Positions 1 through 10,755 of a stretch of 64,000 nt of DNA are shown piece after piece; the stretch's first letter is position 1, and each line of letters opens with the position of its first letter. The translations under genes were made by a program, and so were the position numbers. The notes beneath the pieces are model-generated. The model had not been told where the DNA came from. It was given only the letters and a program-made list of their open reading frames with translations, and ran no database searches. Source of the DNA: Cercophora sp. LCS_1 (Eukaryota > Ascomycota > Sordariomycetes > Sordariales > Lasiosphaeriaceae); contig JAPZLL010000011.1 in assembly GCA_036250225.1 (NCBI GenBank), positions 992,001 through 1,056,000 of the forward strand, written 5' to 3'.

Positions 1-229
1 TCTTCCCCTCGTCCACCAGAATGCCGATACAAGCCGACACAAAGACTTTGGAGATGGAGCAGAGTGTGTACAGCGTCTCGTTGTTAGGCGGATTCTCGGC
101 CTCTAGTCGCGGGTCAAGGGCGCCGATACCATTGGTCCAAAGAACGCTACCCTGGTGCAGGACGCCCAATGACATGGATGGCACCTGGCAGATTTTCCGG
201 ATCTCTTCAATGCCATTCAGTGCTTCCAT
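1..229 (-). CDS. Serine beta-lactamase-like hydrolase, N-terminal part (runs off the window)
   Basis: The minus strand is open from an ATG at 229 to the window edge (76 codons). Residues 18-38 read as the first beta-strands of the beta-lactamase/transpeptidase fold, and residues 54-61 end in SISK, the SxxK motif carrying the catalytic serine and general-base lysine of class C beta-lactamase and esterase-like enzymes. It is followed by a hydrophobic helix and LVDEGK, as usual in this family. Fungal members are often esterases or lactonases of secondary metabolism. The frame is open a further ~14 codons upstream to a TAG next to a possible splice acceptor, so a 5' exon may be missing. The substrate cannot be inferred from this fragment. 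Confidence 0.7.
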   Translation of the reverse strand, partial: MEALNGIEEIRKICQVPSMSLGVLHQGSVLWTNGIGALDPRLEAENPPNNETLYTLCSISKVFVSACIGILVDEGK

Positions 230-2010
230 AATTCTCGGGGTGGCCGGGTCCTTCGAAAATTCGTCAGCCTGCACGCTGGCAGATGGCGTGGCAACCTACA
301 GATACGTTGGAGGTCTTTGGCTGTTCTCCTTTCCCTCCGAAAACAGGCCGTCGCCAGCTGCTGTTGCCTTGTCCCATTGCTGTGTCGCCACAGGTCCTCC
401 TAGTAATATGTGTCGGATGTGCGTGCGGGATACTTGCAGATATCGGATCAATGACAGGCAACGGCCACACTCATTGAACTGGGGCCATTCTGACGTGGGT
501 CATTTAAGGAAGGACAGCACGAACCCCGACCGCGCATTCATCGGGCCCTTCCTGCAAGGCTCGCGGCTAAAGCGGTAATTCCGCAGGTGAACCGGTCAAA
601 TGCCGTCAGCACTTTCTCATCGCTGACGAAGAGTGCATACTAAGGCGAAACGCATTAGCACCAGGCTAGCAATGTGCTGGATACCTCATTGACTTCATCT
701 TGGGGTCCAGAACCTCACAGGTCGTTGTGAGGTTTGGAATTGGCGCGCGCCCTGTCTGCCCCCACTCTCTCTATCACATGCTGCCTCGTGCGATTACGAA
801 AAGCTCATCGCGAATCACCCAACACATTCCCGTGACGTCATTTGTTTGCACCAATGCGAGTACTCTATCCGCAAGCAGATATTCCTGATCTTATTCCAGT
901 CATTACACACACACTAAGGATTGCATCTTGCCAGCGGTGAGAACTTATCGGTGTGTCCAGTCGGTAGTCATAGCGTGTTGTACTGCATGCGCTATGGTAT
1001 CACTGTTTCCAAACCTGGAAGATTCGCGCAGGTACCTGGCGGCTAGATGCACAGAGCCGCAATCCTAGCCATTGCTGATCGAGGTACCTGCAGGAAGCAG
1101 GGGAACTCATACCATTGCCATTGCAGCCTGAGCGAATCGCCTCCAGTTTTTACCAGACATTGCCCCTTCCACAGTTGCGTATCCTCGTTATCATTCTGAT
1201 CCTGACAGCTGGATATTGAGAGAGCTCATGGTGTTACGGCCTGCCACATTGTGCACGCTGTACGCAAGGTGACGTCACTTGGGGCTTGTTTGTTACTTGG
1301 TACGATATCCAGGGGTTCACGCAGTGCCCGCTACGGCCATAAGCTCGCAGAGGGCAGAGGCCGCAAGAGCAGGATGGGAGAGAATGGGATGGGCAGTAAA
1401 ATTTGGTTCCACTCGCCATTTGTTCGCACTGGTCTGAATGAAAACGAGCATGTGGCAGAACGAACCGTTCTTCCATCTACCTTGAGAACTATCTACTTGT
1501 CGAAATGAGTGGCTGCTATGCTACTGACAAGCGCCCCCCCCCCTCTTGATCATCCTCGTCCAACCGGCAGCCTGCCATTCCATGCTAAACCCTCACATCG
1601 GTTGCTCATCCAAATGTGATTCCCTTAGAAGAGCTTGTAAGCGAGGTACAAGTAGTCACCCTTGCGGCCCTGATTGATGTCGCGGCGACAAAGCTTCCTG
1701 AATGACACGAGCATAAATCAGCACGGTTCGAAACTGTTAGTGCACAGGGAGATATATATATATATCATACCCGACTCAGAGACCAGACTCTGCCGCAGCG
1801 CGGTCGCCAAACGCCGCATCGAAGCAAGCGCGCTGGCTGCGGTAAATTGGGGCGTACGATGTCCAGCGCATCGCCCACTAGACCCTGCCGCACGTGAATA
1901 CGCCTAGGCTTTGTGAGTGCTAGCCTCGGAGATATTAACCATGGCAAACCAGGGACTGGGGAGAAAACACTGACATAGGCCCATACAGGTCCGTGTCCGC
2001 GGACACCGCA
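230..2010. other. Region without a supported gene
   Basis: Short open frames occur on both strands but none has protein-like composition or a recognised motif. A branch-point-like sequence followed by CAG at 1986-1988, just before the ankyrin gene, could be the acceptor of an intron whose 5' exon I cannot identify. A short TA run (about 1750-1764) lies here. Confidence 0.5.
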
Positions 2011-3723
2011 ATGGCATTGGAGTCGCTCCGGGCTGACATGCAGGCTGTACAATCCCTACCAGACCTCATGCTCGCGGAGATGGACCACCGATTCAAGGGT
2101 CTGGAAGAAACAGTCGTCAGTGCCCTCAGACCCCCCAAGCATGCTCCGCCACCATATCGTCCAGCTCCATGTCGTGATGCCGAGCCATCGTGGGCGTCAG
2201 GAATATGCCACATCGCAAGCGCCCACATTCGAACAGCCCAGTGCGTGCTAGGCTGCACATGCGACTGCCACTCCATCGCGAGGTACTCGCTCCGGTTTGC
2301 ACATCTTGCGTCGTGGGCCGGTTCCATCGCAGTGGGCTATCGCGCCTCTGTCCCCGCCAAAGCCGCCTCATGTTCCCGGTGCGGCACCCGCCGGTTCCAA
2401 ACGCTGAACTTGGTCTACCACTTTCCTAGCTGGGTTATCCGCGCATCCCTGATCGCCGTCTGCTTAACTAACCTGAACGGCGCGCCGCAGCTTAACCTGC
2501 GTGTCATCAGCCGCGTTGGGGGTCTCCGCAGCCCAGGGTTTATCAACGGAATCTTTGGCTACATCCTCACGGGCGATGTCGATGGCGTGAAGGAGCTTCT
2601 GGTACACGGCCAAGCGTCTGTTCACGACATCCTGGAACCCGGTGGGTCAACGGCCCTACAGGCAGCCATGAACCGGACAGAGTTAGAAATCGCTCAGCTC
2701 CTCCTGCACGCAGGCGCGGATCCTTACCACGGTCTCTTCGACCAGGGCCTCAAAGCAACGCCAGCAGGCCTAGCGGTTCAGATTTTTGCGAGCCGCCCTG
2801 GAGGACCGCAGCTCGACTCGCACTTCTCCAAGCTCTTCTCGCTGCCCGATTACATCGAGCACGCCAACTACACGCCTCTTCATCTTGCCGCCCTGGGCGT
2901 CCTCCATTTTGATCTGGAAAAGGCCCTGAAACACAACCCCGAGCTCGCGCAATGCATCGATCAACGAGCAGAGGATGGCCTCACGCCTCTTGACGCCGCT
3001 GCGCTGGCAGGCAACCTCCCTGTCACCGAAGCGCTCCTCCGCGCCGGAGCCGATCCAAACGTAACAGACTGGCACACGGGTTACGCGCCGCTGGCTCCAG
3101 CCTGTCTCTACTCCCACACGGGCATCGTCAAACTCTTATTATCAGCTGGGGCCCCAGTAACCTGGCCTTCCCGTCGTGGCCTGGACGCGTTGCATTGCGC
3201 CTGCCGAAACTCATCTGTGGATCCGACCATCACACATCTTCTTATCCAGCACGGCGCCAACGTCAACACCGAGACTGCAGTGGGCAAACAAGTGCCTCTT
3301 GACTACGCCGCCGGCATGGGGAACCTCGAGGCCGTCAGGATACTGCTTGATAACGGAGCAGACATCAACCACCGTGATGGCGAGGGCGAAACGGCTATTG
3401 TAACGGCTGTTCAGAATAGGAACCCCCAAATGGCGAGCGTGCTGATCGCACGGGGTGCGGATCTGGGCACCGTGAATGAGTATGGGGATAGTTTGCTTCA
3501 TCAGCTTGCGGCGTATGCGGATGCTGCGACGATGCGGGCATTTGCAGAGTTTGCGAGGGATCATGAGGGATTGAGATTGTTGAGCCCGAGGGCGAGGAAC
3601 GCGGATGGACGGACGCCGTTGCAGGTTTTTGCGGATCGGGATCCGGGTGGGGAGATGAGAAAGGCGTTGGAGGAGCTTTTGGATGCTGTTGGTTGCGAGA
3701 GGAACGTTGGCTCCCTGGCCTAG
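2011..3723 (+). CDS. Ankyrin-repeat protein with N-terminal Cys-cluster region
   Basis: One open frame of 570 codons from ATG 2011. Residues 1-45 are helical and charged. From about residue 78 there is a Cys-rich segment (CVLGCTCDCH, later CSRCG) followed by an aromatic stretch ending in NLVYHFPSW, a pattern I recognise upstream of the repeats in many fungal ankyrin proteins. Residues ~180-560 hold about eight ankyrin units (for example TPLDAAALAG, LLLSAGA, LLDNGADINHRDGEGETA, VLIARGADL). Ankyrin stacks mediate protein binding; in fungi such proteins are often NLR-like or signalling scaffolds. No NACHT or kinase domain is visible. The frame is open upstream to 1993 and a splice acceptor may end at 1988, so a 5' exon could add an N-terminal domain. 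Confidence 0.75.
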   Translation: MALESLRADMQAVQSLPDLMLAEMDHRFKGLEETVVSALRPPKHAPPPYRPAPCRDAEPSWASGICHIASAHIRTAQCVLGCTCDCHSIARYSLRFAHLASWAGSIAVGYRASVPAKAASCSRCGTRRFQTLNLVYHFPSWVIRASLIAVCLTNLNGAPQLNLRVISRVGGLRSPGFINGIFGYILTGDVDGVKELLVHGQASVHDILEPGGSTALQAAMNRTELEIAQLLLHAGADPYHGLFDQGLKATPAGLAVQIFASRPGGPQLDSHFSKLFSLPDYIEHANYTPLHLAALGVLHFDLEKALKHNPELAQCIDQRAEDGLTPLDAAALAGNLPVTEALLRAGADPNVTDWHTGYAPLAPACLYSHTGIVKLLLSAGAPVTWPSRRGLDALHCACRNSSVDPTITHLLIQHGANVNTETAVGKQVPLDYAAGMGNLEAVRILLDNGADINHRDGEGETAIVTAVQNRNPQMASVLIARGADLGTVNEYGDSLLHQLAAYADAATMRAFAEFARDHEGLRLLSPRARNADGRTPLQVFADRDPGGEMRKALEELLDAVGCERNVGSLA

Positions 3724-4160
3724 GATAAAATACTGAGTCAAATAGACTGTAAAGTTAGCTGCTGAGAATGGCGGACAATTGAGACAGCGTGGGGCGGCCT
3801 CGCTTGGGGGCTCCTGGGACCTGTAAAATGCAGTGAAGGCCACGGCCGAATATGCGACTTTGTCATGGGCGCGTCTCTCCCCTGTTCGGCACAACCGTCT
3901 GGCTGGGATGTGGCTGATCTGAGGGCCTCTTGAGCGAGAAAAATTGCAGTGCTCCATGCAATGATGACAGTACCTGCATAAGGTGGTGCGCCAAGACCCA
4001 GGAAGGGAAGGTGCGGAACAGCGCTAGTAGTTGCCAAAGGCGGCAGTGCAATCGTCCTGGAACTTTGAAAATAACACGCCTTGTGCAATTCCCATCATGG
4101 CTGGTAAAGCCGTACCACAATTACAAGTCAAGAACCAGCGGCAACAGCAAACAAAACATC

Positions 4161-6959
4161 ATGGCTTCTCAAGATGGCGTCTCCCCCCAAGAACTCGAAG
4201 ATGCGATGCGCGCCGAGTTCTTTCCCGAACAGGCCCCGCAGCCGCCCCCACCCCCGCCTTCCGCGCCGAAGAGCATCGAGGAGCAAATGAAGGAGCGACT
4301 GGCAGCGAAATACCCAACCATATTCGGTGATCTTCTCAACGAGAACAACGCCTCCGGCAGCTCTCATGACCAAATGACGCAGCTCCTCCAAACCCTTGGC
4401 ACTACCCAGAGGTCAAACGTGACTGCCGCACAAGCTGAGCGTCTGGAGGAACTGGCGAGCCGCCTCCAAGAAACGGATCTCAGTGAGCAAAACCGAGAGG
4501 CAGCCGAGAGCATCGCCCACTCGGCGCGTTCAATCAAGACATCGACCAACTACATCAACAGCCAAGTCGACTCACTGTTCCCGATGCTTCAGTCAATGAC
4601 CGACTTTCTCAACAGCAATGCTCTGAGCAGTCTGGCTGACCCGACACTGAGCATGGCTGAGCGAACAAATCGGGCAATTTCCGCATTTGAGCAGCTAAAG
4701 AACCTGCCTGGCCTGAAAGATGGAATTTCTGAAATGGAGGAGGCCGGCATCACAGGATTTTCAAGTTTGTTCAATGACAGGCTGGATTCCTTCATGTCTC
4801 GGATCCGAGACTTCCATCAGGCTGCGGAGAGCCCAAAGCTATTGGATCTCAGCCAAACGGAGGATTTTGCCTATCAACCCCTCAAAAGCCCCACGTCAAT
4901 CCGCGTGCTCAGAGTCGAAACCCAGGAGCAGGAACAAGGCGACACGGAAGCAAACCCGAACCTCATCACCGTCCACATTGACGAGGTTGACTTGACCCAA
5001 GACCCGGACTTCAACGCGCTGTCATATGTCTGGGGTGACCATCGGCCGCCCTTGGGACAAGGCTACAGCACAAAGCGGGCAACGCGGTGCTTCCACATCC
5101 TGTGCAATGGGCGCAAACTCTCAGTCACATACAACTTATTTTGCTTCCTCCGTCGTTTGGCATCGGCGAAGCCGGGCGAGCTGCTTCACGGCGTCAGACA
5201 ACTGCCGCTGTGGATCGATCAGCTGTGCATCAACCAGTTTGACGAGGCCGAGAAAGCTATTCAAGTTGCCATGATGGACCGGGTATATTCACGTGCACGC
5301 TCAGTGGTGTCGTGGCTGGGTGAAAGCGACAGCCACGTTGACACGGCGGTTCGGCTCTTGAACAGGCTTGGCGGTGTCTCAGCCAATGTTGTCTCCCGAC
5401 CCGAGTTCGACGTTGCGCGGTTTGTCAACGAGATCCCAAGCGCCGAATGGCTCGCTCTCGGGGCACTCCTAGCAAGGCCATACTTCAAGCGGGTGTGGAT
5501 CGTGCAGGAAATCGCCATGGCCCAGCAGCTCGTCGTTGTCTGTGGAAAGCATGTCGTCAACTGGGATGATCTTGTCCACTGCTCAACCATACTGGAACAG
5601 TCCAAAGCCTGGACGATGCTCTCCCGCTACGTTTCTGTTTTCCGCTCAGTCAAGGATCAGATCGCCGCTGCGCAACAGCCTCTTCATTTCGGCGGTCAGC
5701 TTGCCGACCTTCTCTCAGCTCAAAGCACAATCCGTGATCCGTCAATCCTGCCCTCCAATCTCCTCCTCCTTGGCCGCCAATTCGACGCCACCGTCACCGC
5801 GGACAAGTTTTATGCCCTCCTTGGTCTTCACCGCCGCCGCTCAGGCAGCACCCTCGTTCCCATTGACTACACTCAACCTCTCAATTCCATCGCCTTCGGT
5901 TTTACCAAGCACCACATCGAAACGGCCAACACGCTTGCCATCCTCACCCTCGTCGAGGATGCCAGCCTCCGCACAAACACGTCCTTCCCATCATGGCTCC
6001 CCGATCCAGCTGCTCCTCTCCTCCCAGTCCCTTTGCCCCATGCTCTCCCACCACTTACCACAACCCCCATCATTACGCCCACGAGCCTGACGCTTTGCGG
6101 CCGTCGTCTCACAACAATAACCACCACCGCACCCTCATTTTCGACCGTAGCATCAACAGGAACCTGGCATGAGCTATTCACCTTCCTCCTCGCCCAAACC
6201 CTCGCCGAGAATCAATCCAGCACCCTCAATCTAGGCCAAATCCTCTGGCGCGTCCTAACAACATGCCAGGACAAACCCTCCGACAAAGCCTCGCAATCCA
6301 CAAATCTTGACGCTGAATTCCGTGCCTGGTGCATCTCCCTCGTTCCTAAGGTCGAAAATCCAAATCTACAAATGCTCAACCCCATGACCGCCGAGGCGAT
6401 GCTTCAATCCTACCGTCTCGATGACACGGAATTCGACATCCTGGCGTTTGGTAAAGATGCTAAAGAGATGGTTGTTCCGGAGGGCGACGTAGCGGATAAT
6501 GTGCTCAAAGGATCGGAGCTGAGGTATGAGTATATGGAAAGACGGGAGAAGGAGCAGGGGGTTAAAGATTATGGGAAGTTGGCGAGTCAGTTGGAGGATG
6601 TGTTGAAGACGCTCTGGGATAGGGATAGGGAGGATGTATTTCCTAGTCCTGGGGAGGTTAGGAGGGGAACGGAGGTGTTGGATGTGCTTGGTGGGAAGAA
6701 AGAGGAGGGCGACGAGTTAAGGAGGAAGGCGGAGGCATTTGAGGCTGCCGTTGGGGGTAGGTTGGAGGGACGGAGGCTGTTTTGGACTGAGGATGGGAGG
6801 TTGGGGATTGGAGCGCAGACGGTTGAGGTGGGGGATGAGGTTTGGTGGGTTGATGGAGTTGGGCAGGTGGTTGTGAGCGGGCTGAGGTTTAGGGGTGTGG
6901 CGTTTGCTTGGGGGCTTGGGGAGGGAGAGGGAGAGCTGAAGGAGGTAACGTTGGAGTAG
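4161..6959 (+). CDS. HET-domain protein with long helical N-terminus (932 aa)
   Basis: Single exon; the ATG at 4161 (context catcATGG) is chosen because the open frame upstream is not protein-like. Residues ~20-40 hold a proline run (QPPPPPPSAP), residues ~45-260 are mostly charged and helical, and the HET domain spans roughly 283-420: FNALSYVWGD, then LWIDQLCINQ, DRVYSRARSVVSWLG and later FKRVWIVQEIA. These are the three classic HET blocks. HET proteins trigger heterokaryon incompatibility cell death when paired with a non-self partner. The C-terminal ~200 residues are acidic and unassigned. The next gene upstream on the same strand is the ankyrin protein, 437 bp away; a functional pairing is possible but unproven. 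Confidence 0.85.
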   Translation: MASQDGVSPQELEDAMRAEFFPEQAPQPPPPPPSAPKSIEEQMKERLAAKYPTIFGDLLNENNASGSSHDQMTQLLQTLGTTQRSNVTAAQAERLEELASRLQETDLSEQNREAAESIAHSARSIKTSTNYINSQVDSLFPMLQSMTDFLNSNALSSLADPTLSMAERTNRAISAFEQLKNLPGLKDGISEMEEAGITGFSSLFNDRLDSFMSRIRDFHQAAESPKLLDLSQTEDFAYQPLKSPTSIRVLRVETQEQEQGDTEANPNLITVHIDEVDLTQDPDFNALSYVWGDHRPPLGQGYSTKRATRCFHILCNGRKLSVTYNLFCFLRRLASAKPGELLHGVRQLPLWIDQLCINQFDEAEKAIQVAMMDRVYSRARSVVSWLGESDSHVDTAVRLLNRLGGVSANVVSRPEFDVARFVNEIPSAEWLALGALLARPYFKRVWIVQEIAMAQQLVVVCGKHVVNWDDLVHCSTILEQSKAWTMLSRYVSVFRSVKDQIAAAQQPLHFGGQLADLLSAQSTIRDPSILPSNLLLLGRQFDATVTADKFYALLGLHRRRSGSTLVPIDYTQPLNSIAFGFTKHHIETANTLAILTLVEDASLRTNTSFPSWLPDPAAPLLPVPLPHALPPLTTTPIITPTSLTLCGRRLTTITTTAPSFSTVASTGTWHELFTFLLAQTLAENQSSTLNLGQILWRVLTTCQDKPSDKASQSTNLDAEFRAWCISLVPKVENPNLQMLNPMTAEAMLQSYRLDDTEFDILAFGKDAKEMVVPEGDVADNVLKGSELRYEYMERREKEQGVKDYGKLASQLEDVLKTLWDRDREDVFPSPGEVRRGTEVLDVLGGKKEEGDELRRKAEAFEAAVGGRLEGRRLFWTEDGRLGIGAQTVEVGDEVWWVDGVGQVVVSGLRFRGVAFAWGLGEGEGELKEVTLE

Positions 6960-8057
6960 GCCGGTTTGTTTGAACGATACATCAAGGTTTCTACTTGATT
7001 GTATAGATTTTTTGCGGTCGTAGATGACGTATGACGCTATTGTGACTCCTGAACTTAAGAAAGGTATCATACAGCAATGACCGGTGGTGACTGTTGCCAG
7101 GATGGACACTCAGGGAATCATAATACTGGGTGACTGCAGTGTGAAACGATAGACAAACTATAAGTACGATCTTGCTAGCAACGTCTGGCTTGTTTGAAGA
7201 GCGGTCTAAAGGACGCAGAAAGCCAGTGGCTTGAGAAAGGATTGCTGGAATGTTCAAGATTGGAAGGGTATAGAGGCGGACAATATCTCACCGTCCGAAA
7301 GGTGGGTTTATTTACAAACAGCCTTCAGAACAGTGTGGCGCCAGGGTCATCGATTCACTTGAAATGCTTGGGTCTGCCATCCGAAGTCTTGGTAGAGAAG
7401 CTGCCACAAGAACACTGTATAATTTATTTTTTTTGTTTGGTCACCCACAAAATCTCCCTTTCCACCCCCACACCACTTTTCTCTGGACAGGCACCAACCT
7501 TTGACAATCACCACAGAGCAACACCCTCTTCCGGCGCGCATCCTCCACGATACTGGAGGCTGCCTGGACTCCAGCTCTCTTCGACCAAATGATTATATAA
7601 ATCGTACGACATATTCGCCACCTCCCGCTCAGACTTGCAGGCTCCAACACCTGGGTCGCGTTGCGCGCGATTCTGCGCGTAAAACCTACCACGAGTTCAC
7701 AACCGAGCTGAACCTGCTCGATCCGTCATCCCACCGCCGGCCTCCCAGAGAGCAGCCAAATTCTGGATCGGTCACACAGCCTACTAGCGTCAATAGCACC
7801 ATGGCGAGTGGGGAAGAGAACAAGGAATCCGACGAAGAGATACAATCGGAAGACGCATGAACAGCCGCGGCATTAATCAGCATCAAGGGCATGTCCAAGT
7901 CATGTCAGCGTCCCCGAGCACGCAGTTCATGCACGCACCCACATCAAACAACGCTCGGCCATAGCAAGAGACACAACATTCCAGCCCACAAACTTTTGGA
8001 CCCAGCAACATTCTAACCTAAACATCACCGCATCCAAAAACTCCCTCGACAACCAAA
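6960..8057. other. Intergenic region with pyrimidine-rich stretch
   Basis: No supported gene. A CT-rich stretch at about 7440-7500 and 7610-7640 looks like a fungal promoter/5' leader for the ASCH-like gene. An ATG at 7801 opens only 19 codons (acidic, ending SEDA) and could be an upstream ORF. Confidence 0.4.
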
Positions 8058-8609
8058 ATGCCACCACCTGACTCCCCAACAGACGTCATCCTCCCAACGC
8101 AAGACCCCTACATGGAACAAGTCATTGCCGGCACAAAGAACTACGAGTTTCGCAAATACCGCCCCAAGCCCACCGCTAAGCGCATCTAGTTCTACCGCAC
8201 AGCGCCGCACTCGGCCATCACACACACCAGCGAGACCCTCCCTGCGCGGACGCGGAACAAGGGTGACCCGCCTCTTGCAGAAGACGGGCTGGGCAATGCA
8301 GAGCTCAACTCCAGACACAAGGATTGGGCGGGCCGGGATTTTGCATACAAGATCTTGTCTGTCTATGAGCTGTGGGAACCAATTCCATTGGCTGTGATGA
8401 AGTCGGATTACGGGTTTAAGGGTCCACCGAGGGGCATGGTGTATTTGCCGGACAGGATGGCGGAGAGGGTTGTGTGGAGGAAGCAGAGGGCTGTCCTTGC
8501 GAGGCGGGAGGGCGAGGGTAAGACGCAGCTCGATGAAGAAAAGGAGGACGAAGACGATGTAAGTGAAGGTTGCGGTGATGCAAGCGATATGCAAGGATCG
8601 AGCCGTTAG
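8058..8609 (+). pseudogene. ASCH/PUA-like domain protein interrupted by TAG codon
   Basis: From ATG 8058 the frame encodes 43 residues including GTKNYEFRKYRPK, the GxKxxExR signature of ASCH domains (PUA-like fold, RNA or nucleotide binding). It then hits TAG at 8187-8189 and continues open in the same frame to TGA-free coding and a TAG at 8607-8609 (184 codons). The continuation (FYRTAPHSAI, later DWAGRDFAYKILSVYELWEP) is protein-like and completes the domain; from memory of fungal relatives a Trp precedes FYR, which would make this TGG to TAG. The acidic, Lys-rich tail is ~35 residues. A splice event removing the stop would also remove conserved ASCH residues, so I call a nonsense-disrupted gene. 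Sequencing error or readthrough are alternatives. Confidence 0.65.
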
Positions 8610-10755
8610 TGAGAGACAAAGAGGATAAAACAGTCAAGCATTGATACCAATCAATAAAGATCCTTTTTTTCGCACACCCCATTTCGCTCTATCACACACC
8701 TATAGCCGTATGTACTCAGGGCAAAAGTCTATTATTGGTAGTTCTTCTTAGAGCGTATCAGTTGACCGCTTTTAACAGGAGTGATGCTGCTCGCACCCAC
8801 CTGTTTCTAGCACAACACACCCCCCCCCCCCCCCACACATAACCCTAAGCTTTTCCTCAGGTACGTTCGGCTTTCTATCATTTTGGAAAGCCATGTATTG
8901 CCTGAAAACCCCAAGGTTTCGATGACACCGCGCCGCAACGGCCCGCGCCGCACCGCAGCCCGATGCACGCACGCAACGCGCGACGAACCAAGGCGGAAGT
9001 GGTGATGTTTTTCTTAGTGTTTTAATGTGTATTGTTTTTTTTTTGGTTTTTTTTTTGGCCAACGGGGCTTCCGGCGTCGGACGACATCGTGAAGTATACC
9101 AAAGTACAGCTTGAAGGCAGGAGATTCGATATACGAGCTCATTGGCTCTCCCGGGTTGTTGTAATGGCATTGTATTGGATGGTGGTGCCTGCAATGTGGT
9201 GTTTTTAGTCTTAGGTAAATCTGGTTGTGTGCGCGCGCATTGATAATTTATGGGAAGAAATTTTGGTGTGTCAAAACACTAAGGTTCAAGTTCGCGATAG
9301 TTGCCAACGGTTTGCCAGCCGTGGCGGCCGGTGTGGGGCCGCGGTGCGTCACAGCCGTCTTTCACGGAATCATTGAACTTTCGAAATTTTACACCTAAAA
9401 TCATGGTTTCGGTATGACAGGCGTCAACCCTGGAATATTTGCCGGGGTTTGGGTTTAGGGGTGTGTTTTGCCAGAAACAGGTGGGTGCGAGCAGCATCAC
9501 TCTTTAACAAGGCACGGTGATCAGGTACGGGACTTACATGGTAGCAGCTGTATTTGACGTGACAGTGATGCTGACGCCTATCTATCCCCCTGGGGCGACA
9601 GTAAGGCCAGTCAGAAAACGGTATGTCCCGGAGGACCATTGATAATACCATACCTGATGTCAGAGCCGGCCCGGAGCGGCCTCAACCTGTGATTGCGGGA
9701 CTACATTAGCGGAGGCCAAAGAACAAGGAGAAGTGGTCCATACAACACAGACTGTTGCCGCCTGAACAATAGCAAATTTGTCCGTGTCGCCGCCAACGCC
9801 CACCTAGGGTGTTGCAAAACACCAAGCTGGAGAAGGCGCTAAGTAATTATTACTCCAGGATGTGGTTGCGGAGCAGCGACCGGCTGAGTAGCATGCCCCG
9901 AGGCCATCCGGACCGTGTGTATTTTCTCGACCGGCTGCTTGACGGCTACCATCTATATATCACGCTTGAGTAACAAGACGGTGATGACGAGTATGCTGCA
10001 GAGCTGAAGACGGAATAATAAAGATTAGAGGCTGATTACGAGAAATAGAAGAATGGCCATGGCAACATTCTTGACTTCGAGGTGAAGAAGCTGATGTCTG
10101 AGACCATCTAGTTCCGTTTCTTCGAGTCTATTACCCAGGGACAAACGCCCTCAACAACCTAGTCTCCCGATACAACTTGAGATTGGGGCTGAGTCTGACA
10201 GCTTATATGAGTCTCGACCATCCGGGTCTTGTTCACGCCGGCTTTATTGCTTGTTCGGGGTAGACGTTGGCACTCTAACTATCCTAGACACACACACCTT
10301 TCAACTGACACTTTGAGAGCTATCTTAAGAGGACATTACGAGTAGCGATGGCTTCCCGCGGCGGAACTCGCAGAAGATTCGCCCCCAGTTAGGTCTAGCA
10401 TTGAAGTCAGTCTTGTATTATCAAACGCCTTGAGGTTGGAAACCGCCGTATCTTGGTAGGAAGCTGGGGCACTAGGTGATCAAGTGTGGGAATGAAAACC
10501 AGTACACTTGACAAGCGGGGTAATGAGGAGCGTGATCAGGCTATATTTCACTACCAGTCGCCTCCGCGGCTTCCGATGGACGCGTGGAGGCGTAAAAAGC
10601 AGGCTCTGGCTGGCCAGGTTGGAAAAGTGTGCAAGCCGTCGGGCTTTCCATGAGGCTGAGTGGTGGCCGCATTTCAGCTCCCGACTGCGGGGAGTCCGGA
10701 GATAATGACGGCATCTCAGGATCGGTCTTCTTTGTCCATTACCAAACTCCGTCCT
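8610..10755. other. Gene-poor region with homopolymers and possible coding relic
   Basis: Contains a run of 15 C at 8820-8834 and two runs of 10 T at 9035-9056. From an ATG at 9623 to about 10150 one plus-strand frame reads protein-like but has eight stops, all TAA or TAG (9707, 9770, 9971, 10016, 10019, 10046, 10109, 10157). Eight stops in ~180 codons is what chance predicts, so only the absence of TGA hints at a mutated gene. Nothing else is supported. Confidence 0.35.

Noticed and set aside
1674..1907. Candidate 5' exon of the ankyrin gene
   Set aside because: Joining it through the GTGAGT at 1913 leaves an in-frame TAG, and the sequence does not resemble known N-terminal domains of this family.
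7801..7860. 19-codon acidic ORF upstream of the ASCH-like gene
   Set aside because: Too short to support as a gene; mentioned only as a possible upstream ORF.
8610..10755. Transposable element
   Set aside because: No terminal repeats, target-site duplications, transposase or reverse-transcriptase motifs were found.
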